Assembly (NCBI RefSeq): GCF_019264485.1
Contig: NZ_JAHVAA010000001.1
Span: 1 to 62,401 of the forward strand
Direction: 5' to 3'
DNA length: 62,401 nt
Source of the DNA: Sediminibacterium sp.
GTDB taxonomy: Bacteria > Bacteroidota > Bacteroidia > Chitinophagales > Chitinophagaceae
Positions 49,645 to 58,319 of the stretch are shown in pieces. The first letter of the stretch is position 1, and each line of letters begins with the position of its first letter. The position numbers were made by a program, and so were the translations under genes. The notes under the pieces are model-generated. The model made no database searches and was not told the origin of the DNA. It was given only the letters and a program-made list of their open reading frames with translations.

Positions 49645-50835
49645 ATGGCAACAAAAACTGTATATATCGTATCGGCTGTTCGTACACCAATGGGTTCATT
49701 TGGTGGAAGTTTAAAGGATTTTACCGCTCCCCAGTTGGGAGCCATTGCCATTAAAGCTGCTGTGGAAAGAGCAGGTATTCAACCCACTGATGTACAGGAA
49801 GTATTAATGGGTTGTGTAATACAGGCCAATACAGGTCAGGCTCCTGCGCGTCAGGCTGCAAAATTTGCCGGCTTGCCAGATGCTGTCATTTGCACTACGG
49901 TGAATAAAGTATGTGCCAGTGGTATGAAAGCCATTGCACAGGGGGCCCAATCAATTTTATTGGGTGATGCAGATATTATAGTTGCCGGTGGAATGGAAAG
50001 TATGAGCAATGTGCCCTTTTATTCTCCCAACCTCCGTTGGGGTAATAAATATGGGAATGTGCAATTAATAGATGGACTGGCAAAAGACGGACTCACTGAT
50101 GTGTACCATAACTATGCTATGGGTAATGCCGCTGAACTTTGTGCCAAAGAATGTAATATCAGTCGCGAAGAACAGGATGCATTTGCCATAGAAAGTTATA
50201 AAAGAAGTCAGGCCGCCTGGAACAATGGAAGTTTTGATGCAGAGATTGTTCCTGTGCCTATTCCGCAACGTAAGGGGGATCCGGTTCTGTTTACAAAAGA
50301 TGAAGAAGCATTCAATGTGAAATTTGATAAGATACCCGAATTGAAACCTGCTTTTGTAAAAGATGGAACTGTAACAGCCGCCAATGCTTCTACCATGAAC
50401 GACGGCGCCGCTGCTCTGGTACTCATGAGCAAAGAAAAAGCAGAAGCACTGGGTATTAAACCACTGGCTGTTATCCGCAGTTATGCCGATGCTGAACAGG
50501 CGCCTGAATGGTTTACAACCACTCCTTCACTGGCTGTTCCCAAAGCAGTAGCTAAAGCCGGATTGTTGATGAGTGATATTGATTTTGTAGAACTCAATGA
50601 AGCATTCTCTGTGGTAGGTATTGCCAATATGCAAAAAATGCAGCTCGATCCTGCTAAAGTAAATGTACATGGTGGTGCAGTATCATTGGGACATCCGCTG
50701 GGTTGCAGTGGGGCAAGAATTATTGTTACATTGATTCATGTACTCAAACAACATGGTGGAAAAACAGGTGCTGCAGGTATTTGTAATGGTGGCGGTGGTG
50801 CCAGTGCCATGGTGATTGAAAACGTATCAGCATAA
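49645..50835 (+). CDS. Acetyl-CoA C-acyltransferase (thiolase)
   Basis: A 396-residue thiolase II-type enzyme that condenses or cleaves acyl-CoA. Catalytic residues are all in place: nucleophile C90 in [10 protein letters not shown]350 in [16 protein letters not shown] and C380 in CNGGGGAS. The N-terminus [12 protein letters not shown] is typical. Length and motifs fit biosynthetic acetoacetyl-CoA thiolase, but beta-oxidation thiolase cannot be excluded; no partner genes of beta-oxidation or polyhydroxybutyrate synthesis are adjacent. A GNAT gene follows after 5 nt. Confidence 0.92.
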   Translation: MATKTVYIVSAVRTPMGSFGGSLKDFTAPQLGAIAIKAAVERAGIQPTDVQEVLMGCVIQANTGQAPARQAAKFAGLPDAVICTTVNKVCASGMKAIAQGAQSILLGDADIIVAGGMESMSNVPFYSPNLRWGNKYGNVQLIDGLAKDGLTDVYHNYAMGNAAELCAKECNISREEQDAFAIESYKRSQAAWNNGSFDAEIVPVPIPQRKGDPVLFTKDEEAFNVKFDKIPELKPAFVKDGTVTAANASTMNDGAAALVLMSKEKAEALGIKPLAVIRSYADAEQAPEWFTTTPSLAVPKAVAKAGLLMSDIDFVELNEAFSVVGIANMQKMQLDPAKVNVHGGAVSLGHPLGCSGARIIVTLIHVLKQHGGKTGAAGICNGGGGASAMVIENVSA

Positions 50836-50840
50836 CATTA

Positions 50841-51371
50841 ATGACTGAAATTACCATCAGACAGGCTACCGAAGCAGATGCGGCACTGATTGCAACCATC
50901 AGCCGTGAAACTTTCTGCGACAGCTTTGCAGAAAATAATACAGCAGAAGACATGCAGTTATTTCTGGATGGGCCCTTCAGTACACCATTACTGATGGCAG
51001 AACTCTCTCATCCTGACTGTATCTTTTTTCTTATTTATCATAAAGAAGAACCCGCCGGTTATATCAAACTAAAACCTGGAAAGCACACCGAATTAAAAGG
51101 GACTGATAAAGCCATTGAAATCTGTCGTTTCTATGCCAGAAAACATATGATAGGAAAGGGTATAGGAAAAGCATTGATGCAGCATGCCATCGCTTATGCG
51201 AAAGAAAAAAAATATACAACTATCTGGCTCGGTGTATGGGAGAAAAATCAACGTGCCATCAGTTTCTACAACTCATTTGACTTCAAAAAATTTTCAGAAC
51301 ACGATTTTGTATTAGGCAGAGATGTGCAGAGAGACTGGTTGATGATGAGGGAAGTAGTGAGTAGTGAGTAG
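50841..51371 (+). CDS. GNAT family N-acetyltransferase
   Basis: A 176-residue acetyltransferase. The GNAT fold is seen from ITIRQATEADAALIATISRETF; the acetyl-CoA loop reads RKHMIGKGIGKALMQHAIAYA (residues about 95-115), followed by WLGVWEKNQRAISFYNSFDF. This resembles spermidine or diamine acetyltransferase-like members (PaiA type). It is translationally close to the thiolase gene. The last residues VVSSE and the stop come from a heptad repeat. Confidence 0.88.
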   Translation: MTEITIRQATEADAALIATISRETFCDSFAENNTAEDMQLFLDGPFSTPLLMAELSHPDCIFFLIYHKEEPAGYIKLKPGKHTELKGTDKAIEICRFYARKHMIGKGIGKALMQHAIAYAKEKKYTTIWLGVWEKNQRAISFYNSFDFKKFSEHDFVLGRDVQRDWLMMREVVSSE

Positions 51372-51447
51372 TCAGTAGTGAGTGGGGTAAGAATAATATT
51401 TTTTTCCTGAAAAATTTAATACCTGTTAACTCACCATTCACCCTCAC
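51354..51447. repeat. Heptad inverted array GTAGTGA, copy 4
   Basis: Left units GTAGTGA, GTAGTGA, GTAGTCA, GTAGTGA then GTGGGG (51354-51387); right, weaker, ACTCACC, ATTCACC, CTCAC (51429-51447). It begins inside the GNAT reading frame and lies between convergent genes. GTGGGG after the last left unit is also seen at 37957. Confidence 0.88.
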
Positions 51448-52082
51448 AATCTGCTGATCCCTACCCGCTGAAATAAATACTGCTTTTTGTGAATGCATTG
51501 CAACATACAATCTGCCAGATCACCTGCGGCTATCTGGTATTGATTGGGTTTGGGGGGATAATTAGCCGAAGTAATATATTGCCTGTTACCAGGTTGATCG
51601 AGAATATCGGGAGAACAAACAAAAGTCCAGTCAAGACCAGAAACTTCCAGTGAACGATATGCAGCTAAATGTTCGAGCCCTACTGGTTTGTATTGCTCAG
51701 GATAGTCGGACTGTTCAATGAGTAATTCATTGTCATCTGCATTTAATATACCCATACCACCCAGGGCTACAATTCTTTTTATCCCTGTTTTTTTCATCTG
51801 GGCAATAATATTTTTCATACCCAGACTCCTGGTGCGGTCTTTTCCATCAAAAGCGCCGCCTAAAACAGAAACCACTGCATCTACACCTGTAACAGCAGCT
51901 AAAACATCTGCTTCTTCAAATACATAACCTTTAACGGCAATGAGGTTTTCATTGGCAGCATCTTTGTCAATCAATGATGCTATAGACCTGCCAAAAGCTT
52001 TAACGGTATAACCACGCGCCAATGCCTGCGTAACTACATATTTGCCTACCTGTCCGGTTGCGCCAAATACAGTAATAGTCAT
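51444..52082 (-). CDS. NAD(P)H-binding Rossmann protein (NmrA/SDR-like)
   Basis: A 212-residue atypical short-chain dehydrogenase-fold protein. The cofactor loop is VFGATGQVGKYVV at the very N-terminus, followed by YTVKAFGRS; later GVDAVVSVLGG and IVALGGMGILN. The catalytic YxxxK is present only in a degenerate form, as in BVR-B/NmrA-type members, which reduce flavins or act as sensors. Substrate unknown. It is separated by 55 nt from the ytxJ gene upstream, on the same strand. Confidence 0.82.
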   Translation of the reverse strand: MTITVFGATGQVGKYVVTQALARGYTVKAFGRSIASLIDKDAANENLIAVKGYVFEEADVLAAVTGVDAVVSVLGGAFDGKDRTRSLGMKNIIAQMKKTGIKRIVALGGMGILNADDNELLIEQSDYPEQYKPVGLEHLAAYRSLEVSGLDWTFVCSPDILDQPGNRQYITSANYPPKPNQYQIAAGDLADCMLQCIHKKQYLFQRVGISRL

Positions 52083-52137
52083 GAAGCGGTGTTTTCAGCA
52101 ATTTACTGAATGTAAATAATAATGAAGCATAGAGAAA

Positions 52138-52470
52138 CTACAATACAGCCTGTTCTGCGATTTCATCCATATTTATGCCCTGGTGACTTTCATCGTATAC
52201 ACATTCGCCATTTTTTATGAGCAGCACCTGTGGAGATTCATGATAAACACCAAATTCTTCGGCAACCTGATTGGAAAGCGGACGATAAGCCAGTAAGTCG
52301 AGGTAATGAAAATGAATATTTTCTGGTACTACACTTCTTTCCAACCGGCTACGCACCATGGAACTGATACTACAACGGGTGCTGTGTTTGAAAATAACCT
52401 GGGGTTGCTGGAAAGAGGCTGATTTGATTGCGGCTAATTGTTCAACTGAACTTAGGGTATTCCAATTCAT
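52138..52470 (-). CDS. ytxJ: Bacillithiol system redox-active protein YtxJ
   Basis: A 110-residue thioredoxin-fold protein from the ATG at 52470. The redox motif is STRCSISS (one cysteine followed by Ser), in IFKHSTRCSISSMV, and the cis-Pro loop is YHESPQVLLIKNGE, as in YtxJ (monothiol bacilliredoxin). It is expected to reduce bacillithiol mixed disulfides on proteins. Bacillithiol is known in Bacteroidota and a YfiT-like gene occurs at 18804; the synthesis genes are not in the window. Confidence 0.85.
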   Translation of the reverse strand: MNWNTLSSVEQLAAIKSASFQQPQVIFKHSTRCSISSMVRSRLERSVVPENIHFHYLDLLAYRPLSNQVAEEFGVYHESPQVLLIKNGECVYDESHQGINMDEIAEQAVL

Positions 52471-52513
52471 CTTAAATATCAAACATTCTTTGAACCAATA
52501 AATTTCTGCCCTG

Positions 52514-52633
52514 TTAAGGTTTGAAATAACGGGGATTAGTAGTAGGGCAGCCTCTGCTTTTTGAAGAGGTACAAGAGCTAACCAATGCAGCGCTGAACAA
52601 TAACAGGAGCATTAAAGCGGTTATCTTTTTCAT
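52514..52633 (-). CDS. Very small lipoprotein, 39 aa
   Basis: On the minus strand the ATG at 52633 opens a frame of 39 codons: a lipoprotein signal MKKITALMLLLLFSAALVSSC with a proper lipobox (VSSC), then a short mature part TSSKSRGCPTTNPRYFKP ending in TAA. The tail GCPTTNPRYFKP resembles the end of tiny conserved lipoproteins that I recall from other Bacteroidota (GCP...KFRA-type), so I regard it as a real gene although it is very short. It is upstream of ytxJ on the same strand. Function unknown. Confidence 0.7.
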   Translation of the reverse strand: MKKITALMLLLLFSAALVSSCTSSKSRGCPTTNPRYFKP

Positions 52634-52767
52634 GTGTGTTGTATTAAGTTGGCGTTTTGACTGTATTTTGCGCTATAACGAAGATACTGATTTAAGTTAT
52701 AATGTTGCTTTGAGTACAGTTGCCGATTCGTTAATTAGTGTAAAACGGTTGAAATCAATCAATTATT

Positions 52768-54147
52768 ATGAGGGTTCATTTTATTTCAATAGGGGGGAGT
52801 GTGATGCACCAGCTGGCCATAGCGCTGCATAAAAAGGGTTACCAGGTTACAGGAACCGATGATGAAATCTTTGAACCAGCCAAAACCAACCTGCTTCAAC
52901 AGGGGCTTTTACCAGTAGTTATTGGCTGGCAGCCCGATCTGATTGTTCCGGATTTGGACGCCGTTATCCTGGGTATGCATGCCAAACAGGATAACCCGGA
53001 ATTACAAAAAGCGGTTTCACTTGGTTTGAAAATTTATTCTTTCCCTGAATATATCTATCACGAGAGCCAAAACAAAACCCGTATAGTAGTTGGGGGCAGT
53101 CATGGCAAAACCACCACCACCAGTATGATTATGCATGTGTTGAAACAAACACAGCAGTCTTTTGATTACCTGGTGGGTGCAAGGGTGGAAGGTTTTGATC
53201 AGTCGGTTAATATTACAGATGCGCCTGTTATTGTTTGTGAAGGAGATGAATACCCAGCCAGTGCCATTGAACGTAAACCTAAATTTCATTTTCTCTATCC
53301 GCATGTGGCCATCTTAACTGGGATTGCCTGGGATCATATCAATGTGTTCCCCACATTTGATTTTTACCTGGAGCAGTTTACCATTTTTATCAACAGGGTT
53401 GAAGAGGGAGGCGTGCTTATCTACAATGCATCTGATCCTGTATTAAAAGAACTGGTTACAAAGAATCTAAGAAGCGATATTCGCTATCAACCTTACAATA
53501 TTCCTGAACACGAGATTATTAATGGTGCTACATCTGTTACCATTGATGGTGTAAAAGGCTCGCTGAAAGTTTTCGGAAACCATAACCTCATGAATCTCTA
53601 TGCCGCTTATTATGCCTGCAAAGAATTGGGTATAACGGCAACTAAATTTATGCCCGCTATCGAAAACTTTACAGGGGCGGCCAAAAGATTGGAATTGCTG
53701 GCATCATCAGATGACTGCACCATGTACCGCGATTTTGCCCACGCACCAAGTAAGGTAAAAGCAACCATCGATGCGGTAAAAAACCAGTTTCCGGAACGTA
53801 AACTGATTGCAGTGCTGGAACTGCACACGTACAGCAGCCTCAACGAAGCATTCATGCAGGAATATAACGGGGCGTTGGAACAGGCAGATGAAGCAGTAGT
53901 GTTCTATTCACGTCACGCATTGGAACTGAAACGACTACCCGATTTATCTGCAACAGCCATAGAAACAGGATTTAATAAAAAAGGACTGATTGTTTTTACC
54001 AACAGAGAAGTATTGCATGACTGGTTAGTATCGCGGAATTACAAAAAGTCCAGCCTCCTGCTGATGAGTAGTGGTAATTATGATGGGTTGGATATTCCTT
54101 TACTGGCTGGTCAACTGATGGAACAACACCTAAAAAACACTAATTAA
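52768..54147 (+). CDS. mpl: UDP-N-acetylmuramate tripeptide ligase Mpl (murein recycling)
   Basis: A 459-residue Mur ligase that attaches recycled tripeptide to UDP-MurNAc. The Rossmann N-terminal domain begins VHFISIGGSVMHQLA, the ATP loop is VGGSHGKTTTTSMI near residue 110, and the central motifs CEGDEYPAS and GIAWDHINVFP follow. The C-terminal domain has FAHAPSKVKATIDAV, where MurC-type enzymes carry DYGHHP-like residues. Mpl rather than MurC is preferred because of the MHAKQDNPEL segment and overall pattern. A DnaQ-like gene follows after 24 nt. Confidence 0.88.
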   Translation: MRVHFISIGGSVMHQLAIALHKKGYQVTGTDDEIFEPAKTNLLQQGLLPVVIGWQPDLIVPDLDAVILGMHAKQDNPELQKAVSLGLKIYSFPEYIYHESQNKTRIVVGGSHGKTTTTSMIMHVLKQTQQSFDYLVGARVEGFDQSVNITDAPVIVCEGDEYPASAIERKPKFHFLYPHVAILTGIAWDHINVFPTFDFYLEQFTIFINRVEEGGVLIYNASDPVLKELVTKNLRSDIRYQPYNIPEHEIINGATSVTIDGVKGSLKVFGNHNLMNLYAAYYACKELGITATKFMPAIENFTGAAKRLELLASSDDCTMYRDFAHAPSKVKATIDAVKNQFPERKLIAVLELHTYSSLNEAFMQEYNGALEQADEAVVFYSRHALELKRLPDLSATAIETGFNKKGLIVFTNREVLHDWLVSRNYKKSSLLLMSSGNYDGLDIPLLAGQLMEQHLKNTN

Positions 54148-54171
54148 GAATTAAAGTATTTACTTCGTAAC

Positions 54172-54942
54172 ATGAAATTGCAACTCAGCCGTCCACTTGC
54201 CTTTATTGATCTTGAAACAACCGGAGTAAATATCAGTATAGACCGTATTGTGGAGATCGCTATCGTAAAGATCAATCCTGATGGTACCAAACAGGTAAAA
54301 CGTAAACTCATCAATCCATTGATGCCTATTCCTAAAAGCTCAAGCGATATACATGGTATTACAGATGAGATGGTAAAAGAGGCGCCGAGTTTTAAACAGG
54401 TGGCCAATGAAATCAAACAATTTATTGATCAATGCGATCTGGGTGGTTATAACAGCAATCGCTTCGATATTCCCATGCTGATTGAAGAGTTTCTACGTGT
54501 GGGTATTGAATTTTCTGTAGATGGCAAAAAACTGGTCGATGTACAAAAAGTATTTCACATGATGGAACAACGCACTTTAAGTGCTGCATATAAATTTTAT
54601 TGTCAGAAAACACTGGAAGGTGCACACAGTGCAGAAATAGATGCAACAGCTACCTGGGAAGTACTGGAAGCGCAGGTAGAACGATATCCGCAGATAGGCG
54701 ATACGGTTGACAGCATCGTAAAATTTACCGGTGAAGATGATATTGTTGATTTTGCACGCCGCTTTATTAAAGAAAATGGGGTAGAGATATTTAATTTTGG
54801 CAAACACAAAGGCAAAGCGGTTGTTCAGGTACTCAAAGAAGAGCCCCAGTACTACGACTGGATGATGAAAGGCGATTTTCCGATGAATACGAAACAAAAA
54901 CTAACTGAAATCCTGAATAGAACCCTGTTAAAAAAAGGATAA
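54172..54942 (+). CDS. DnaQ-like 3'-5' exonuclease
   Basis: A 256-residue DEDDh exonuclease. All five catalytic residues are seen: D13 and E15 in FIDLETTG, D99 in NSNRFDIPML, H152 and D157 in HSAEIDAT. The C-terminal extension (about 205-256) has the FNFGKHKGKAV...PQYYDWMMKGDF pattern common to Bacteroidota members. It may proofread for DNA polymerase III as an epsilon-like subunit or act in RNA processing. DnaE at 7437 appears to have an intact PHP nuclease of its own. Confidence 0.9.
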   Translation: MKLQLSRPLAFIDLETTGVNISIDRIVEIAIVKINPDGTKQVKRKLINPLMPIPKSSSDIHGITDEMVKEAPSFKQVANEIKQFIDQCDLGGYNSNRFDIPMLIEEFLRVGIEFSVDGKKLVDVQKVFHMMEQRTLSAAYKFYCQKTLEGAHSAEIDATATWEVLEAQVERYPQIGDTVDSIVKFTGEDDIVDFARRFIKENGVEIFNFGKHKGKAVVQVLKEEPQYYDWMMKGDFPMNTKQKLTEILNRTLLKKG

Positions 54943-55039
54943 GTCTGTATTAAATACACCGTATTTCCCGCATTTCTTCCCACGAAACAGCGAGCAATCG
55001 TTCTGTGTTGTATTTTAGCGGAGCAACCTGTTTCAGCCC

Positions 55040-55783
55040 TTGAAAAAATTAGTCATCATACCAACTTATAATGAGAAGGATAATATTGCCTCAATTATAG
55101 CCGCTGTATTCGAATTGGATGCAGGTTATCATGTGCTGGTAATTGATGATGCTTCTCCTGATGGAACGGCCTCCATCGTTAAATCGCTGATGCCACATTA
55201 CCACAAACAACTTTTCCTGGAAGAAAGAAAAGGGAAACTCGGCCTGGGTACCGCTTATATCCATGGATTCAAATGGGGTATTACAAGGAGTTATGATTTT
55301 ATTTTTGAAATGGATGCCGATTTTTCGCATAACCCCAAAGACCTGGAAAGATTGTTTCAGGCCTGCGTACAAGAGGGTGCCGATGTAGCAGTGGGTAGCA
55401 GGTATGTACCTGGTGGTAAAACAGAGAATTGGCCGTTAGACAGGCAATTGTATTCAAGGGGTGGCGCATTGTACACCCGTCTTTTAACCTGGATGCCTGT
55501 AAACGACCCTACTGCCGGTTTTGTTTGTTATAAACGACAGGTACTGGAAGCCATTAACCTCGATGAGATTGAATTTGTTGGATATGCTTTTCAGATAGAA
55601 ATGAAATTTGTAGCCTGGAAACTGGGTTTCCGTATCAAAGAAGTACCCATCACTTTTGTTGACCGTAAAATCGGTGTAAGCAAAATGAGCAAGGGTATTA
55701 TTAAAGAAGGTGTATTGGGTGTATTGAAAATTCAATGGCACAGCCTTTTCCGTAACTACCGCAAGCGCGTAGCGAGTTCCTAG
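55040..55783 (+). CDS. Polyprenol monophosphomannose synthase-type GT2, TTG start
   Basis: A 247-residue glycosyltransferase of the DPM1 type: IIPTYNEKDNIASII, VIDDASPDGTA, DADFSHNPKDLE (the catalytic DxD-like Asp) and GSRYVPGGKTENWPLDRQLYSRG. It transfers mannose or a related sugar from a nucleotide to a polyprenyl phosphate. The protein starts at TTG (55040): the natural N-terminus LKKLVIIPTYNE lies directly after it, with no ATG nearby. A near-consensus -7 box TATTTTAG is at 55011. A membrane segment is absent, as in soluble DPM1 enzymes. Confidence 0.88.
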   Translation: MKKLVIIPTYNEKDNIASIIAAVFELDAGYHVLVIDDASPDGTASIVKSLMPHYHKQLFLEERKGKLGLGTAYIHGFKWGITRSYDFIFEMDADFSHNPKDLERLFQACVQEGADVAVGSRYVPGGKTENWPLDRQLYSRGGALYTRLLTWMPVNDPTAGFVCYKRQVLEAINLDEIEFVGYAFQIEMKFVAWKLGFRIKEVPITFVDRKIGVSKMSKGIIKEGVLGVLKIQWHSLFRNYRKRVASS

Positions 55784-55802
55784 GAGAGTATTATTGACAA
55801 TG

Positions 55803-55830
55803 AGCTGTGAGCCTTGAGCTACGAGCCAGG
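55803..55830 (+). repeat. Heptad array GAGCTGT, single arm
   Basis: Four units in phase: GAGCTGT, GAGCCTT, GAGCTAC, GAGCCAG, starting 20 nt after the glycosyltransferase stop codon. No inverted arm was found. Confidence 0.7.
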
Positions 55831-55981
55831 GAAGATAGTGTGTTGAAATTGGGTTGTACTCAAAATAATTCGCTGTTTTGCTCATAGTGCAAGTCTCGAA
55901 GCACAACAGCCTGACTTTTCAAACATTACGGCCCTCACTTTACTCCTTTCTCATTAGCTTTATTGCCACACAACCCTTCTT

Positions 55982-56872
55982 ATGAGAGAGGCACTTATCA
56001 AACTACATATTTCTGTTTTTCTGGCTGGTTTTACCGGTGTGTTGGGTGCACTCATACAACTGAATGAAGGCTTGCTGGTATGGTATCGAATCATGATTAC
56101 GGTAGTGAGTCTTTTGTTTTTATTACAGATAAAAAAACAGTTCCAGCGTATTCCCGCCTCCATGGTCTGGAAATTGTTGGGTATTGGTACACTCATCGCG
56201 TTGCACTGGGTATTTTTTTATGGGAGTATTAAGATGGCCAATGTATCTATCGGACTGGTATGTTTTGCTTCAACAGGGCTTTTTACTGCTTTGCTAGAAC
56301 CTGTGTTCAATAATAAAAAATTCAGTGCATGGGATGTGGGCTTAGGTTTCATCAGCCTGCTTGGAATTTTACTGATTTTTCAATTTGATCAGCGTTACAG
56401 GGAAGGCATTATTGCCGGTATTGTTTCAGCCATACTGGCGGCATTGTTTACCGTACTCAATAAAAGACAGGTAAATAAAGTAGAACCACGCGTAATGATG
56501 GTATATGAGCTAAGTGGGGGTTTGTTATTACTTACTTTACTCATGCCTGTTTACCTGCATTATTATCCTGTTGAATCAGTGCTGCCTTCATTATCAGACT
56601 GGTGCTGGTTACTTATACTGGGCTGGCTCTGTACCGTACTCGCCATGGATCTCATGTTACAGGCTTTGCAAAAAGTATCTGCATTTACACAAAACCTGAG
56701 TCTCAACCTTGAGCCTGTATATGGTATTGCACTTGCTTTTGTTTTATTTGGAGAACAGAAACAGTTGGGAAATAGTTTTTATATCGGTGTATTGCTTATC
56801 ACGGCTTCTGTGGTATTACAGATGATCAGGGTGATGAGGCAGCATCAACAGGTAAAAAAATCTTCACTGTAA
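55982..56872 (+). CDS. EamA-family transporter
   Basis: A 296-residue protein with ten hydrophobic helices in two EamA repeats. Pieces typical of the family: HISVFLAGFTGVLGALIQLNE, WVFFYGSIKMANVSIGLVCFASTGLFTALLEPVF and LSLNLEPVYGIALAFVLFGEQ. It is a second member, distantly similar to the one at 24546, presumably a metabolite exporter. It converges with the PAS protein gene; one base lies between the two stop codons. Confidence 0.88.
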   Translation: MREALIKLHISVFLAGFTGVLGALIQLNEGLLVWYRIMITVVSLLFLLQIKKQFQRIPASMVWKLLGIGTLIALHWVFFYGSIKMANVSIGLVCFASTGLFTALLEPVFNNKKFSAWDVGLGFISLLGILLIFQFDQRYREGIIAGIVSAILAALFTVLNKRQVNKVEPRVMMVYELSGGLLLLTLLMPVYLHYYPVESVLPSLSDWCWLLILGWLCTVLAMDLMLQALQKVSAFTQNLSLNLEPVYGIALAFVLFGEQKQLGNSFYIGVLLITASVVLQMIRVMRQHQQVKKSSL

Positions 56873-56873
56873 T

Positions 56874-58223
56874 TTATTCCTGTCTTGTATTCGACACAAT
56901 TTTCTGGATCACTGTATCAAGTCTGGCTGCACTTTCATTGAGGTGTTCGAGTACCTGTAAAATATCAGGATCATTTGTTTTTTCTGTGTAGAGCATCAGC
57001 ACATTAATCAGCCCGAGTATATTACTCAACGGAGCCCTGGCTTCATGCGATTGTAAATAAGCAATCTCACGCATTTTATCGTACTGTTGCAGCAGTTTCA
57101 TCTCGGCGGTTTTTCGCCCGTTAATATTGGTGATATTCATGGCTACACCCATCATACTTTCTGCATCACTATAAACCGGGTAATACAAAAACTGGAACCA
57201 CATCGCATCACCATTGGGTAAGGCAACGGGTCGCTCAGTAGTCAGTTTTTCACCAGCTAATGCCCGGTTGAAATTATCCTGAAATGATTCTCTCAGTTCC
57301 GGCATTACATAATGCATAAAATTGGCACCAATATGTAACTGGGTCCTGAAATATTCTTCAGCCAGCAAACCCGCAGTACGGTTGTAGTTAAGGATGTGCA
57401 TATCAGGACTGATCATGATATTTACATCGGTGGTGCTGTCGAGAATGGCTTTTAATTTTATTTCATTGGCCAGCAGTTCAAGTTGCTGTTTCTTTTGTAA
57501 GGAAATATCAATGAAATAACAGATGATACCTTCTTTTGAGGGACTAGCTGATACTGCAAAATGATATTCCGGCGGCCAGGGTTGTTCAAATGTGATGGTT
57601 TGTTCCTGGTCGAATGCTTTGCGCATGGCCACTGCATAGGGTTGGTCGGGAGAGTCGGGAAATATATCCCAGAAACTCCGGCCAATCATGTCATGTCTGT
57701 TAAGACCTGTAACCTGTTCAAAAAAACGGTTTACCCTGATGAATATCCAGTTACGGTTAAGTGCAAAAAAACCATCCTGCACACCATCGAGGTATTCATT
57801 GAATTGCTGGGCATAACGGGTAGCGGAAAATTCTTCCAGCGGATCGCCACTCAATGGTACTCCAATACCAAGAATAACCTGCTCCTGGTCATCTGTATAG
57901 CAGCAGAGTTCCCATTGCACGGTATGAGTATGGTCACCATTAATATACCTTACGGTTACAGAAAATTTATCGCCGGGATGCTGGCTGCAATTGAATAACT
58001 GGTTGCGGAAAAATTCAAGATCAGCATAATGAATATGGGTATCTGCTTTTGTATGAGATATATTTGATACAGCCAATCCTGTAATTTGGGCAAAACGATG
58101 ATTGATATAGGTGTAATACCCTTCCTCATTCATCAGCATACAGGAAAACAATTCAGAATGCTCCAGCATTCTGATCGTTTGTTGCATGCTATAAACGTCG
58201 GTATTCATTTCAAATGAATGCAT
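56874..58223 (-). CDS. PAS-domain protein ending in a HisKA domain without ATPase
   Basis: A 449-residue soluble protein with three PAS domains at about 12-125, 135-245 and 255-375 (e.g. YTYINHRFAQITGL, FFALNRNWIFIRVNRFFEQVTGL, DMHILNYNRTAGLL). A dimerisation/phosphoacceptor helix pair follows, with H-box QSHEARAPLSNILGLINVLM (about 394). The protein stops at residue 449 directly after the second helix (SNTRQE); the HATPase domain is absent, and no further coding is seen before the next stop codon or frame. It could be a phosphoacceptor-only sensor that needs a separate kinase, or an evolutionary truncation. Confidence 0.85.
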   Translation of the reverse strand: MHSFEMNTDVYSMQQTIRMLEHSELFSCMLMNEEGYYTYINHRFAQITGLAVSNISHTKADTHIHYADLEFFRNQLFNCSQHPGDKFSVTVRYINGDHTHTVQWELCCYTDDQEQVILGIGVPLSGDPLEEFSATRYAQQFNEYLDGVQDGFFALNRNWIFIRVNRFFEQVTGLNRHDMIGRSFWDIFPDSPDQPYAVAMRKAFDQEQTITFEQPWPPEYHFAVSASPSKEGIICYFIDISLQKKQQLELLANEIKLKAILDSTTDVNIMISPDMHILNYNRTAGLLAEEYFRTQLHIGANFMHYVMPELRESFQDNFNRALAGEKLTTERPVALPNGDAMWFQFLYYPVYSDAESMMGVAMNITNINGRKTAEMKLLQQYDKMREIAYLQSHEARAPLSNILGLINVLMLYTEKTNDPDILQVLEHLNESAARLDTVIQKIVSNTRQE

Positions 58224-58319
58224 TTGAATCTTGGATTGGCCTTAGGTGGGTGTTCACCATTATGAAATATCTGCCTTTCTCTTCATATGTCTAAGATTCC
58301 TGCCTTAAAATGACCTTAA

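Noticed and set aside
52632..52832. Plus-strand open frame of 66 codons overlapping the mpl start
   Set aside because: It overlaps the small lipoprotein start on the other strand and the mpl start in another frame; no coding character.
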